Shown: positions 7,301 to 16,596 of the stretch, one piece after another
Layout of the letters: the number at the start of each line of letters is the position of its first letter
Position numbering within the stretch: the first letter of the stretch is position 1
Source of the DNA: Cylindrospermum sp. FACHB-282
GTDB lineage: Bacteria > Cyanobacteriota > Cyanobacteriia > Cyanobacteriales > Nostocaceae
Assembly: GCF_014697195.1 (NCBI RefSeq)
Contig: NZ_JACJRJ010000056.1
Location: 1 to 36,067 of the forward strand
Reading direction: 5' to 3'
DNA: 36,067 nucleotides
Position numbers and translations under genes: made by a program
The notes under the pieces: model-generated
What the model saw: only the letters and a program-made list of their open reading frames with translations
The model's database searches: none
Told to the model about the DNA's origin: nothing

Positions 7301-9646
7301 ATGACTAATTACATGGGTCAGGTTAAAGGGTTAGGACTGGTAATAAGTGGCGCAATAATTTTTTCTACAAACTCTGCTATTGCTCAAATAATTCCAGATG
7401 GGACTCTACCTACTAATTCTCAAGTGAATCCAGAGGTGAACAATGTCATAAATATTGAAGGTGGAACCAAAGTTGACAGCAATTTGTTCCACAGTTTTGA
7501 ACAATTTTCCGTTCTTGATGGCAAGATAGCTAACTTCAAAAATCCTGAAAATGTTCAGAATATTATTACCAGAGTAACAGGCAAATCTAATTCTAATATT
7601 GAAGGTACTCTAAAAGCAGACTATACAGCTAATCTATTTCTGATTAATCCCAACGGGATTAGTTTTGGACCCAATGCTTCTTTGCAAATTGGTGGTTCAT
7701 TTGTAGCGAGTACGGCGAGTAGTGTCAACTTTAAGGATGGGACAAAGTTTAGTGCTACACATCCTCAAAACACACCCCTGCTCACAGTAAGTGTTCCTAT
7801 TGGTTTGCAATTTGGTACAAATGCGGCTTCAATTAGCAATGAATCTCAGGCAAAAGATCCAAATACCAATCTTAGTGTTGGTCTACAAGTGAAACCTGGT
7901 AAAACATTGGCACTAGTAGGTGGTGAGATCATTTTGAAGGGGGGACGTTTAAGAGCAGAATCAGGAAGAATTGAACTAGGCAGTGTTGCTAGTAATAGTG
8001 TGGTGAGTCTGAAACCAATTGAGCAAGGCTGGGCTTTGGGATATGATGGTGTAGAAAATTTTCAAGACATTCAACTCATCTCTCGTCGAACTGAAACTAG
8101 TGACGGTGCTGATATTCCCTCGGTTGTCAATGCCACTGGTGATGGCGGGGGTAGCATCCAGGTGCAAGGCAAAATAGTAACAATAAGTGGAGCTCAGGTA
8201 GGCTTATTTAGTACGACGACAGGCGACACAAATGGTCAAGATATAACAATTACGGCTCAAAAATTTATTGTTGAAAACGGAGCACAAGTAAGAACTTCAT
8301 CTAGAAGCGATAAAGATGGGGGACATTTGACTATAAATGCTTCTGAATCTGTAGAACTAATTGATAGCTTGGACACCGAAAACACCAGCGCTACTGGATT
8401 ATTTACTACAACTACTGGTAAAGGAAATGCGGGCAACATTTCCATCTATACTAAGAAGCTATATATCCTATCTGGGGCAAGTTTAACAACAGAGTCTAGT
8501 AGTTTTTTTGAAGGCGACAAAAGAATACAAGCTGAAGGAAACGCAGGGAATATAACAGTAAATGCCTTGGAGATGGTAGAAATAGCTGGAAAGTCAACAA
8601 GCAATGTACCTAGTAGATTTTCTGCTTCCACTGTAAATAGCACAAAGGCAGGAATAGTAAATATCACTACAGGAAAATTGATTGTCCGCGATGGGGCTGA
8701 AATAAATGTGAGCGTCTACGCTACCACTCCAAAAGATACAACTGATCTAGCAACTCCAGGGGAAATAAATATAACGGCTCGCTCCATACTTTTGAATAAT
8801 GAAGGAAAAATTACGGCTCAAAGTGAATCCGGCCGGGGCGGAAATATCACGCTACAAGTGCAAGATTTATTACAGATGCGCCGCCAAAGTAAAATATCTG
8901 CTAGTGCAGGCACAACACAGGCTCCTGGAGATGGGGGGAATATTACCATCAATGCACCTAATGGCTTCATTGGCGCTGGCCCTTTAGAAAATAACGATAT
9001 CACAGCCAATGCTTACTCTGGTTCTGGCGGTAATATCAAAATCCAAACTAAGAGCATTTTTGGGTTTGTCCCCCGTACTGCTGAAGAGTTAGAGAGACTG
9101 TTAAAACCTGATGACCTAACAAAACTAGACTCAAGTGAGCTACCAACAAGTGACGTCACAGCATTTTCTCAGCAAAATCGTTCATTAAGCGGCAGTATAC
9201 AAATCAACACACCAGAGGTTGACCCTAGTAAAGGATTGATAGAACTACCCGTTAATCTGGTTGATGTTTCACAGCAAATCGCTACTGACTGCAAACCTGG
9301 TGGGAAACTCGGAAGGGGTTCATTTATTGTTACTGGCCGTGGAGGTATAGCACCCAGCCCTAGACAGCCATTGATGAGTAATGATGCTCTACGGACAGAT
9401 TGGCTCAAGCTAGGGTCAGAGCCTAAGAACCGAGCAGGTGGTGTCCAGAACAGAGCAGTTATTCAGCAGCAGCGCTACACAGAAGACAATACACAAAAAG
9501 TAGATATTGTCAATAATCCTACCGAAATTATCCAAGCCCAAGGATGGGTGTTTGATACTAATGGTAATGTGGTTCTAGTCGCTCAAGCTCCAATAGTGAC
9601 ACCTCATAGCCCTTCCCTTACCTCTCCATCTTGTGCTGTTAAATAA
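7301..9646 (+). CDS. Filamentous haemagglutinin-type exoprotein (TpsA), two-partner secretion
   Basis: The product has 781 aa. A Sec signal peptide (cleavage likely after SAIA, residue 28) is followed by a two-partner secretion domain (about 30-260) with NIEGGTKVDSNLFHSFEQFSV-like and LFLINPNGISFGPNASL-like signatures. A right-handed beta-helix repeat region follows (about 280-640; units such as GDGGNITINA and GNISIYTKKLYI). The C-terminal tail, with a WVFDTNGNVVLVAQAP motif, is typical of short cyanobacterial members. TpsA proteins cross the outer membrane through a TpsB (FhaC/ShlB-type) pore and act as surface adhesins or released factors. No TpsB gene is in this window, so the partner must lie elsewhere. 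Start choice: the first ATG gives a complete signal peptide; Met5 would also work. The gene is in one piece, without frameshift. Confidence 0.9.
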   Translation: MTNYMGQVKGLGLVISGAIIFSTNSAIAQIIPDGTLPTNSQVNPEVNNVINIEGGTKVDSNLFHSFEQFSVLDGKIANFKNPENVQNIITRVTGKSNSNIEGTLKADYTANLFLINPNGISFGPNASLQIGGSFVASTASSVNFKDGTKFSATHPQNTPLLTVSVPIGLQFGTNAASISNESQAKDPNTNLSVGLQVKPGKTLALVGGEIILKGGRLRAESGRIELGSVASNSVVSLKPIEQGWALGYDGVENFQDIQLISRRTETSDGADIPSVVNATGDGGGSIQVQGKIVTISGAQVGLFSTTTGDTNGQDITITAQKFIVENGAQVRTSSRSDKDGGHLTINASESVELIDSLDTENTSATGLFTTTTGKGNAGNISIYTKKLYILSGASLTTESSSFFEGDKRIQAEGNAGNITVNALEMVEIAGKSTSNVPSRFSASTVNSTKAGIVNITTGKLIVRDGAEINVSVYATTPKDTTDLATPGEINITARSILLNNEGKITAQSESGRGGNITLQVQDLLQMRRQSKISASAGTTQAPGDGGNITINAPNGFIGAGPLENNDITANAYSGSGGNIKIQTKSIFGFVPRTAEELERLLKPDDLTKLDSSELPTSDVTAFSQQNRSLSGSIQINTPEVDPSKGLIELPVNLVDVSQQIATDCKPGGKLGRGSFIVTGRGGIAPSPRQPLMSNDALRTDWLKLGSEPKNRAGGVQNRAVIQQQRYTEDNTQKVDIVNNPTEIIQAQGWVFDTNGNVVLVAQAPIVTPHSPSLTSPSCAVK

Positions 9647-9656
9647 CACAATTTGT

Positions 9657-11948
9657 TTACTGGAAATTTTCCAGCACAACCAATTGATACAGTGATTGTA
9701 GAGTCTTGCCATCCTTGGGATAGTCAGCTATGCCAAAATGAAATTTTACATCAAAGCGATCGCCACCCGGTGCAGTGAAGACTTGCTGCCGCAGGGTAGT
9801 CAAAAATTCATTGAGGCGATCGCTTACCTGTTTTTTGATTAACCCAGGTATGCCGACAACAAACTCGCCATTTCCCCAGTAGCCCAACACCTCTCCACCG
9901 CGAAAAATAGCTTGGAACAGGCGACCCCACCGTTGTAGAATTTGGTTACCTGTGACATGACCATACTTAATATTGAGCGATCGCAACTCCACGACACTAA
10001 ATACTGCTACACAAAAACAAGATGTAGTTTCAATCAGTTCCTCTAAATCCCGACTAGATTGCAGTTGATTTGGTAATCCAGTCAGTAGGTCTTTAGTAGA
10101 GAGTGTTTGAAGCATACGGCTACGCTGCAAACGATTGGTGATGCGAGTTAACAATTCTGGCCCAACCACTGGCTTAGTTACATAGTCATCTGCCCCCATA
10201 GCAAACACCTGCTGAATAATTTGGCGATCGCTACTAGCAGTCAGAAATACAATCGGCAACCCCTGCCACTGAGGATCGGTACGGACTGCTTGACACAATT
10301 CAATCCCACTCAGTTGGGGCATATTCACATCCAAAATTAATAAATCCGGAGCTACAGACCGCAACACTTCCCAGAAACCTAAAGGATTATCTAACGCGAT
10401 CATTCGCATACCCCAAGGTTCCAGCATGGAACGCAATCCTGCCAAAAAAATAGGATCGTCATCCACTACCAATACTTTCACTGTTTGGGAATGGCTGCGT
10501 TGCAATAACTGTCTTGTCATAGCCCAAACTTGCTCGGCTGTCACAGGTCTAACTAAAAACCCTTGTCCGCCAGCACGAGCTACCATCAGCCGATCCAACA
10601 ACCCATCTGCCGAGTCCAGCACTACTACGGGTACTGGCGGAGTCCGAGCCGCCAGTTCAGATAGTAATGCCAGACTATCTTCCTGTTCTCCCACCGCATC
10701 CACAGCCAACACCACCAAATCTGGCAAGTGAGACTGAAGCCAGGTTTTGGCTAGCTCTAACGTTGTCACCTGTTGCCAACTTAGGTTAACTGCAAGCGCT
10801 TGTTCTTGTAATTCTCGACTAAGATTTTCCTCAGTGTCAATCAACAACAATCGAGGCGTTTCTGACGGTGGAGAAATCTTGGACTCAGTTAGTTCGAGTA
10901 GTTCAGTCAATTTTCTGACTAAATCTAAAAATTGGCGCTCCTGATTTGGTCGCAAACCTTGATTTTCTAACAAAATCTGTTCAATTTCTCGTGCCCATAA
11001 GGTTCCTGCTTCCCGCTCAAACATCCCCAAAACACCAGCCAACTTATGTGCTGCTTGCCCAGCATCTTGGCGCAATTCTTCTGATAGCGTCCCTGTCTGC
11101 ACCGCCGTGGCTGCTGCTTGCACAGCTGCTAAACGTTGAGCCATTAATCCTTGATACTGCTGCCACAGGTGATTCATTCCCATCTGGAATTGCTGCTCTA
11201 GAGCTGGTGTTGGGGGTGAGGGAGATGAGGAAATAACCCTAATTTCTCCCTCTGCTGCCCTGCTTCCTTGCTCACCAACACCCACCTTCAACCGATACCC
11301 CAAACCGTAAACATTCTCAATCGAGTCTGCGGCTCCCACAGCCTTGAGTTTTTGCCGCAAACCTTTAATATGTGCCTTGACACTCTCCTCTAAAGGAGGG
11401 TCATCATAAGTCCAGAGAAGCTCCACCAGTTGCCCCCGACTAAATACCCGTGATGGATTCCGCAAAAAAATTTCCAACAAACTGTATTCTTTGGGAGTTA
11501 ATGCCAGAGGTTTCTCGTCATAGGTCACCAAACAACTTTGAGGATCTAAACGCAGATTGCCTACCTGTAGCACCGTTGTGGGAGAAACCCGGCCACGGCG
11601 CAGTAAGGCTCGTGACCTTGCTTTGAGTTCTTCCAATTTTAGAGGTTTAATTAGATAATCATCTGCACCAGCGTCTAGCCCGCGAATGATATCAGTACTA
11701 GCATCTCTGGCAGTGATTAGCAGGATGGGAATCGAGCAGCTGTCTGCACGTAAACGCTGACATAAAGTAATGCCATCAATTTTGGGGAGTCCCACATCCA
11801 TGACGATGAGGTCGTAGTTGGTGTTTTGGGCATATTCCCAACCAGTTTGACCATCCCATGCCGTATCTACCACGTATTGTTGACTTTTAAAAGATTGCAG
11901 CAGTAATGGCAATAAAACTTCGTCATCTTCAATTAACAAAATTCGCAT
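9657..11948 (-). CDS. Multidomain response regulator: REC, winged helix, Hpt-like, REC, REC, degenerate GGDEF
   Basis: The product has 763 aa. The first receiver domain (1-115) has the phospho-acceptor Asp51 in LIVMDVGLPK and an OmpR-type winged helix follows (about 125-223, ending NVYGLGYRLK). Next come an Hpt-like helical domain (about 245-345; His in QAAHKLAGVLGMFE), a second receiver-like domain without a clear acceptor Asp (about 355-475), a third receiver with LLILDVNMPQ (about 483-600), and a GGDEF-type domain (about 610-763). In the GGDEF signature the residues read WGNGEF, so two of the core positions are altered and cyclase activity is doubtful. The gene overlaps nothing and converges on the haemagglutinin gene (10-bp gap). 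It may join phosphorelay input to DNA binding; targets are unknown. Confidence 0.87.
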   Translation of the reverse strand: MRILLIEDDEVLLPLLLQSFKSQQYVVDTAWDGQTGWEYAQNTNYDLIVMDVGLPKIDGITLCQRLRADSCSIPILLITARDASTDIIRGLDAGADDYLIKPLKLEELKARSRALLRRGRVSPTTVLQVGNLRLDPQSCLVTYDEKPLALTPKEYSLLEIFLRNPSRVFSRGQLVELLWTYDDPPLEESVKAHIKGLRQKLKAVGAADSIENVYGLGYRLKVGVGEQGSRAAEGEIRVISSSPSPPTPALEQQFQMGMNHLWQQYQGLMAQRLAAVQAAATAVQTGTLSEELRQDAGQAAHKLAGVLGMFEREAGTLWAREIEQILLENQGLRPNQERQFLDLVRKLTELLELTESKISPPSETPRLLLIDTEENLSRELQEQALAVNLSWQQVTTLELAKTWLQSHLPDLVVLAVDAVGEQEDSLALLSELAARTPPVPVVVLDSADGLLDRLMVARAGGQGFLVRPVTAEQVWAMTRQLLQRSHSQTVKVLVVDDDPIFLAGLRSMLEPWGMRMIALDNPLGFWEVLRSVAPDLLILDVNMPQLSGIELCQAVRTDPQWQGLPIVFLTASSDRQIIQQVFAMGADDYVTKPVVGPELLTRITNRLQRSRMLQTLSTKDLLTGLPNQLQSSRDLEELIETTSCFCVAVFSVVELRSLNIKYGHVTGNQILQRWGRLFQAIFRGGEVLGYWGNGEFVVGIPGLIKKQVSDRLNEFLTTLRQQVFTAPGGDRFDVKFHFGIADYPKDGKTLQSLYQLVVLENFQ

Positions 11949-12009
11949 TGCATTAACGAGATTATATAAGCCGCCAACCTAGTTAGTTGGCGTAAATAAT
12001 TCAAGGTTG

Positions 12010-12056
12010 GTAGTGAGGGCTTCAGCCCTCTTTCGTAGGGCTAAAGCCCTGACTAC
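12010..12056. repeat. Double-hairpin dispersed repeat
   Basis: Two adjacent hairpins, AGGGCT-TC-AGCCCT (12016-12029) and GGGCT-AA-AGCCC (12038-12049), are enclosed by GTAGT (12010-12014) and ACTAC (12052-12056). The same GGGCT/AGCCC words occur four times, giving a cruciform-like REP element of a kind seen between many cyanobacterial genes. It lies in the 243-bp gap upstream of the 763-aa regulator (11949-12191), which holds nothing else I can name. Confidence 0.75.
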
Positions 12057-12191
12057 GAGCAAATTTCAATAGTTTTTACTTTGCTTAACATAGTTTGATT
12101 TCTTTTCGCCTACTTACTTAGCATTGGCTGACTAATTTTGGACAGGTTTTTTCCTTAAATTTTAGATAAGGTAGCGGTAGAGCCACATTTT

Positions 12192-13088
12192 CTAGTCAAT
12201 AAAGGGAGCATCAACATAATTTTTATCTAATTTAACTGAGTATAAAAGACTTCGCCAATCACTAACTAAAGACACATCATTAGGCCTATCTTTCCGAAGT
12301 TGTGCTAGCAAAGTCAGTGCGTCAAACCAAATGCCATTTTCAGCATAGATAAAAATTTTGTCTCGTTCTTGTGCTGCTGCTAATTGTTTTTCTAAGCTGG
12401 TGTTTAACTCGACTCGTTGAATATCGCCTTCGACATGATACGGCACGCTTTGCTCTCCGCTACAACTAACTTTAAAAAACCAACGATAATTTTTGTTTAT
12501 TTCTAGAGGGCGGGCTGTAGATGGAAGCGTAACGCTGATAATTCCTGGTTTTGCTCTGAGCGATACAGCATTTTTATAAACTTCATTTTCTTCACTATCT
12601 TGTAAAATAAACTCTACACTTGCATCTGCAAGCTCTGTTGTGTAAGGGAGGTAAAACCAAAATGTTGGATATTTATTTGTCGTTAATCCCCACACATCCA
12701 TAGAGGATTTAGAGATTGATCCTTTGCCAGATTGACTTGTTAAATTACGTTCTTGAAAAGGTACTAACGCTCTTAGTGGATTCTCTACTGCTGGACACAA
12801 ATCTCGACTTCCCATACCGATGGGACGTCCCGGTATCGTACTGAGTCCTACTGGAGGTTTCGTCCACCGAAAAACAGGTTGAGATTTATTTTTTTGAGAT
12901 GAAGCTGGTTTGCTAGCAGGTGGTGTTGATTGTTGAGAAAATACAGTTTTAGTAGTTTGGGCTTTTAGCAATGCTGAATCTTGAATAGCACTACCCAAAA
13001 TCAGGGTAATTGGCAAGATCCACATCATGGATTGTGTCTTCATAGCTACAAATTTTTTGAAAACCAAAAAAATTAACAAATTTTGCAT
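12192..13088 (-). CDS. DUF928 family protein, probably exported
   Basis: The 298-aa product matches DUF928, a cyanobacterial family. Key features are a P-rich linker, RWTKPPVGLSTIPGRPIG, then RDLCPAVENPLRALVPF, YPTFWFYLPYTTELADASVEF and YRWFFKVSC. The first in-frame ATG (13088) gives a hydrophobic start, but Met16 (13043) gives a cleaner signal peptide (MKTQSMMWILPITLILGSA) with cleavage near LKAQ; neither has a good ribosome binding site. DUF928 genes typically accompany haemagglutinin, CHAT and DUF1822 genes, which fits the island to the left, though the 763-aa regulator lies between. The protein is probably periplasmic or envelope-bound; the molecular role is unknown. Confidence 0.83.
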   Translation of the reverse strand: MQNLLIFLVFKKFVAMKTQSMMWILPITLILGSAIQDSALLKAQTTKTVFSQQSTPPASKPASSQKNKSQPVFRWTKPPVGLSTIPGRPIGMGSRDLCPAVENPLRALVPFQERNLTSQSGKGSISKSSMDVWGLTTNKYPTFWFYLPYTTELADASVEFILQDSEENEVYKNAVSLRAKPGIISVTLPSTARPLEINKNYRWFFKVSCSGEQSVPYHVEGDIQRVELNTSLEKQLAAAQERDKIFIYAENGIWFDALTLLAQLRKDRPNDVSLVSDWRSLLYSVKLDKNYVDAPFID

Positions 13089-13722
13089 ATATAAAATTTA
13101 CACCACTGCTGGAGGGTTGCAGTTAACTGGCACATACCAATATTTCATTGGTCGGCTTTTTTCGTTTTATTCACCGCTTTGGTAACTAAATTTGCTTTCC
13201 ATATCCCTATGATCTGAGGTACACCTGAAAAAACGAAAGTCTTAATATATACAAAATCTTGATTTACCTCATTATTCGCTCAGGAAACGCTATATTGCAG
13301 AAACTTATAATTGATCTGCGAATTTTAATTGCTTATGTGGCTAATTGTATAAAAGATTGCCATTTTTATTTTCATACTTAATAAAAAGATATATTATATT
13401 TATCCCAATTTGAAAAAAGAATGTGACAGATACAAACCCGGAAACCCTATCAAATCAAGCTTTCTTAATTTTGTATCCCTTACGGGAGCCGTAGGCTCTA
13501 TGAGAGAATTTTGAATTGGTATTACCCTGCTGGCTAAGATTTTGATGAAATTCCGCTTAAATCGGCGTAATTTTCTAGACTAGAGAAGTTAGAAATAGTA
13601 GTTACTAGTTTAGACTTTCGGTATATTTTCCTTACCTTATCAGCGTTTGAGGCTTGTTTATTCCTTAAAAATGTTGAATTTCCGTTAGTCAATGGGCTGA
13701 GAACTTATAAGGAAAATTATCT
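13089..13722. other. 634-bp intergenic region with two small hairpins
   Basis: No coding signal was found. ACCAAT-atttc-ATTGGT followed by a T-rich run (13136-13168) resembles a weak plus-strand terminator with no gene before it. GAGCC-gta-GGCTC (13486-13498) is a second small hairpin. Divergent promoters for the DUF928 gene and the kinase operon must lie here. AAGGA at 13708-13712 serves the kinase ATG at 13723. Confidence 0.5.
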
Positions 13723-16596
13723 ATGACCTTAAATGTAGAAGGTTTAGTTAGCCAACTGCGGGTAACTCTAGGGAGGATGGAGGTAGCACTAGGGGCAATT
13801 GCTGATGCGATCGCCTGGATAGGTAATGATGGCAGGGTGCAGTGGTGTAATGCTGCTTTCGATAGATTAGTGAACCTACCTCATATCCTAGTGCTGAACA
13901 TGGGGCTAGGTGAGATACTACCATTGACACAAGGGGGTGAAGCAGTTGCCACAGATTGTTATCCCGATGTGCAAGTTCTCCGGGGAGAGTATGAAACCAC
14001 AGAATATGAATATCAACGACAGGTAGATGGGGAGCGGCTTGTCGGCAAATATTGCTCCTTAATTTTAGAAATTTCAGGAAACTGTGCTGAACATATAGGA
14101 GGCCAAAAGTCGGCTGTACTTGTGATTCGGGATGTCACCCAAGCAAAGCGTTTGCTTGCCCAACACCAGCAAGCAGAACAGCAACGGGTAGAAACTCTGT
14201 CTTTTCTCCAATCTACCCTGGAGTCTACAGCAGATGGAATTGCTGTTTTATGCAGCGATGGGAGCGTTAGTATTTATAATCACAAGTTCGTCCAAATGTG
14301 GTCGATGCCAGAGGCATTGCTATCGCCATTTCAGAGTCATGAAAGATTAAGGTTTATGGCTGAACAGACGCGAGATTCCCAAGCCTTTATTGCTAGGGCA
14401 AGGGAATTGTTAATTGATTACCCAGAACAGGCAGCTTTTGATCTAGTAGAACTCAAGGATGGCAGGGTTTTTGAGCGTTATTCTCATCCTCAATGGCACG
14501 GCGATCGCATTGTCGGACGGGTTTGGAGTTTCCGAGATATTACTGAACGCAAGCAAGCAGAAGTAACCATGCAGCGCTGGGCCCAGGCAGACAAATTACT
14601 CAGCAGTATTTCCCGGCAGTTGATCGACCAGAATCTAGAAACTGCAATCAATTTTACCCTGCAAGCGATCGCTGAGTTCTTTGAAGCTAAACGTAGTTAC
14701 ATATTTGAGTATTCTGAGCAACAGCAGCAGTTTGACATGGTTCATGAATGGCAAACTGATGGCGTGCAAATATTATCTAGCAATATCACTAGTGCTGTCG
14801 AGCCGTTTCCCTGGTTCTACAACTGTATTCTTAGTGGCAAACCTGTACAAGGCTTACAAGTTGTCCATATTGCAGATATGCCACCAGAGGCGACACTAAA
14901 GAAATCTCTGCTGTATAGAGAAGTCATTCAGTCCCTAGTGGCTGTACCTATGATCCATGCTGATAAAGTGGTAGGGTTTTTGGGAGTGGATATTATTCAT
15001 GACCGGAAAACTTGGAGCCAGGAAGAGATTAACCTCTTGCAACTCATAGGAGAACTGATTGCTATTGGTCGCTCACGACATCAGGTCGAAGAAGAATTGC
15101 GATTAGCAAAAGAATCTGCCCTACGAGAAGCAGCACGCAGCGCTGAAGCTAACCAGGCCAAAAGTGCCTTCCTTGCAAACATGAGTCACGAACTCCGCAC
15201 CCCGCTTAACGCTATTCTGGGTTTTGCCCAGTTGATGGAGCGAGATACCGCCCTCACTGAGCATCAGAGAGAATCTCTTGCAACCATCAATCGCAGTGGG
15301 GAACACCTGCTGAAATTAATTAATGATGTGTTAGAGATGTCCAAAATCGAAGCTGGTCGCACGGTTTTCAACCCGGAACCCTTTGACCTGCAACAGCTGT
15401 TACAAATTATTCAAGAAATGTTCCAAGTAAGAGCTCAGTCCAAAAAACTCTACTTAACAGTTGAACTGGCTCCAAATTTACCACAATACATCTTTACAGA
15501 TGAGGGTAAGCTGCGGCAAGTCTTGATCAACCTTTTGGGTAATGCTATCAAGTTTACCGATACTGGAGGAGTAAGATTGCGAGTTAGTGGAGAAGAACTC
15601 TTGAGGACAGAACTCTCTTCAACTCCTAGCTACTCGCTACATTTTGAAATTGCCGATACTGGTAAAGGAATTGCTGCTGAGGAATTAGATAAACTCTTTC
15701 AACCCTTTGTGCAAACTACCAGTGGTTTCCAATCTAAAGAAGGGACGGGACTGGGGTTGACCCTTAGCCGTGAATTTGTGCAGTTAATGGAAGGCAATAT
15801 CAGTCTCTCCAGTGAAGTAAATCGCGGGTCTACTTTCTATTTTGATATTAAAGTGGAACAGGCATTGCGATCGCAAGTTCCAGCACCAACCCCCAAAAAG
15901 CGGGTACATAGTTTGGTTGTTGGTCAACCTGTGTATCGAATGCTGGTGGTAGATGACCGCATAGAAAATTACAAAATATTAATACAATTACTCAACGCCG
16001 TCGGGTTTGAAACCCGTGTGGCAACTAACGGTCAGGAGGCAATACAAGAGTGGCAAGCATGGCATCCCCACCTAATTTGGATGGATATGCGAATGCCTGT
16101 GATGGATGGATATCAGGCAACTCGACAAATTCGCGCCCAAGAACAGAAGCTTCAAGCAAAAAACTCCCACCAAAATTTTCGGACAGTAATTATTGCCCTC
16201 ACAGCCAGTGCTTTTGAAGAACAGCGCTCCGATATTTTAGCCGCAGGTTGTGACGACCTCATCCGCAAGCCATTCCGAGAGGGGGTCATCTTCAATAAAA
16301 TAGCCGAACATTTGGGAGTAGAGTATGTTTATGCACAAGAGCAAGAGAGCCAGCCAACAGAGCACAGAGCCACTAAAGCAGATCCACTAACCGCAGAAGA
16401 CCTAGCTGTTATGCCTGAAGCATGGATAAATGCTCTACATAAGGCAGCCATTCAGGTTGATGCTGAACTGATCTGTAAACTCATTCAACAAATCCCCGAA
16501 ACCCATCACGCTTTAGCTCAAGAACTGACAACACTTGTAAATCTTTTCTGTTTTGACGAAATTATTCAGTTAATTACAGGAGAAGAAGATGCATAG
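13723..16596 (+). CDS. Hybrid sensor histidine kinase (PAS-PAS-GAF-HisKA-HATPase-REC)
   Basis: The product has 957 aa. PAS-like domains lie at about 20-140 and 160-280, the second ending in the usual FRDITERKQAE linker. A GAF domain follows (about 290-455, with SLVAVPMIHADKVVGFLGVD). The HisKA H-box has His489 in FLANMSHELRTPLNAILG, then HATPase motifs (LINLLGNAIKFTDTG, then GTGLGLTLS). The receiver has Asp788 in IWMDMRMPVMDGYQ. The C-terminal 80 residues resemble the helical tail found after receivers in cyanobacterial hybrid kinases; an active Hpt His is not obvious. There is no membrane segment, so sensing is cytoplasmic. The gene overlaps the next kinase gene by 8 bp, so translation is coupled. 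The signal is unknown. Confidence 0.92.
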   Translation: MTLNVEGLVSQLRVTLGRMEVALGAIADAIAWIGNDGRVQWCNAAFDRLVNLPHILVLNMGLGEILPLTQGGEAVATDCYPDVQVLRGEYETTEYEYQRQVDGERLVGKYCSLILEISGNCAEHIGGQKSAVLVIRDVTQAKRLLAQHQQAEQQRVETLSFLQSTLESTADGIAVLCSDGSVSIYNHKFVQMWSMPEALLSPFQSHERLRFMAEQTRDSQAFIARARELLIDYPEQAAFDLVELKDGRVFERYSHPQWHGDRIVGRVWSFRDITERKQAEVTMQRWAQADKLLSSISRQLIDQNLETAINFTLQAIAEFFEAKRSYIFEYSEQQQQFDMVHEWQTDGVQILSSNITSAVEPFPWFYNCILSGKPVQGLQVVHIADMPPEATLKKSLLYREVIQSLVAVPMIHADKVVGFLGVDIIHDRKTWSQEEINLLQLIGELIAIGRSRHQVEEELRLAKESALREAARSAEANQAKSAFLANMSHELRTPLNAILGFAQLMERDTALTEHQRESLATINRSGEHLLKLINDVLEMSKIEAGRTVFNPEPFDLQQLLQIIQEMFQVRAQSKKLYLTVELAPNLPQYIFTDEGKLRQVLINLLGNAIKFTDTGGVRLRVSGEELLRTELSSTPSYSLHFEIADTGKGIAAEELDKLFQPFVQTTSGFQSKEGTGLGLTLSREFVQLMEGNISLSSEVNRGSTFYFDIKVEQALRSQVPAPTPKKRVHSLVVGQPVYRMLVVDDRIENYKILIQLLNAVGFETRVATNGQEAIQEWQAWHPHLIWMDMRMPVMDGYQATRQIRAQEQKLQAKNSHQNFRTVIIALTASAFEEQRSDILAAGCDDLIRKPFREGVIFNKIAEHLGVEYVYAQEQESQPTEHRATKADPLTAEDLAVMPEAWINALHKAAIQVDAELICKLIQQIPETHHALAQELTTLVNLFCFDEIIQLITGEEDA

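Noticed and set aside
9657-11948. Calling the regulator an active diguanylate cyclase
   Set aside because: The signature reads GNGEF in place of GGDEF, so activity is not supported.
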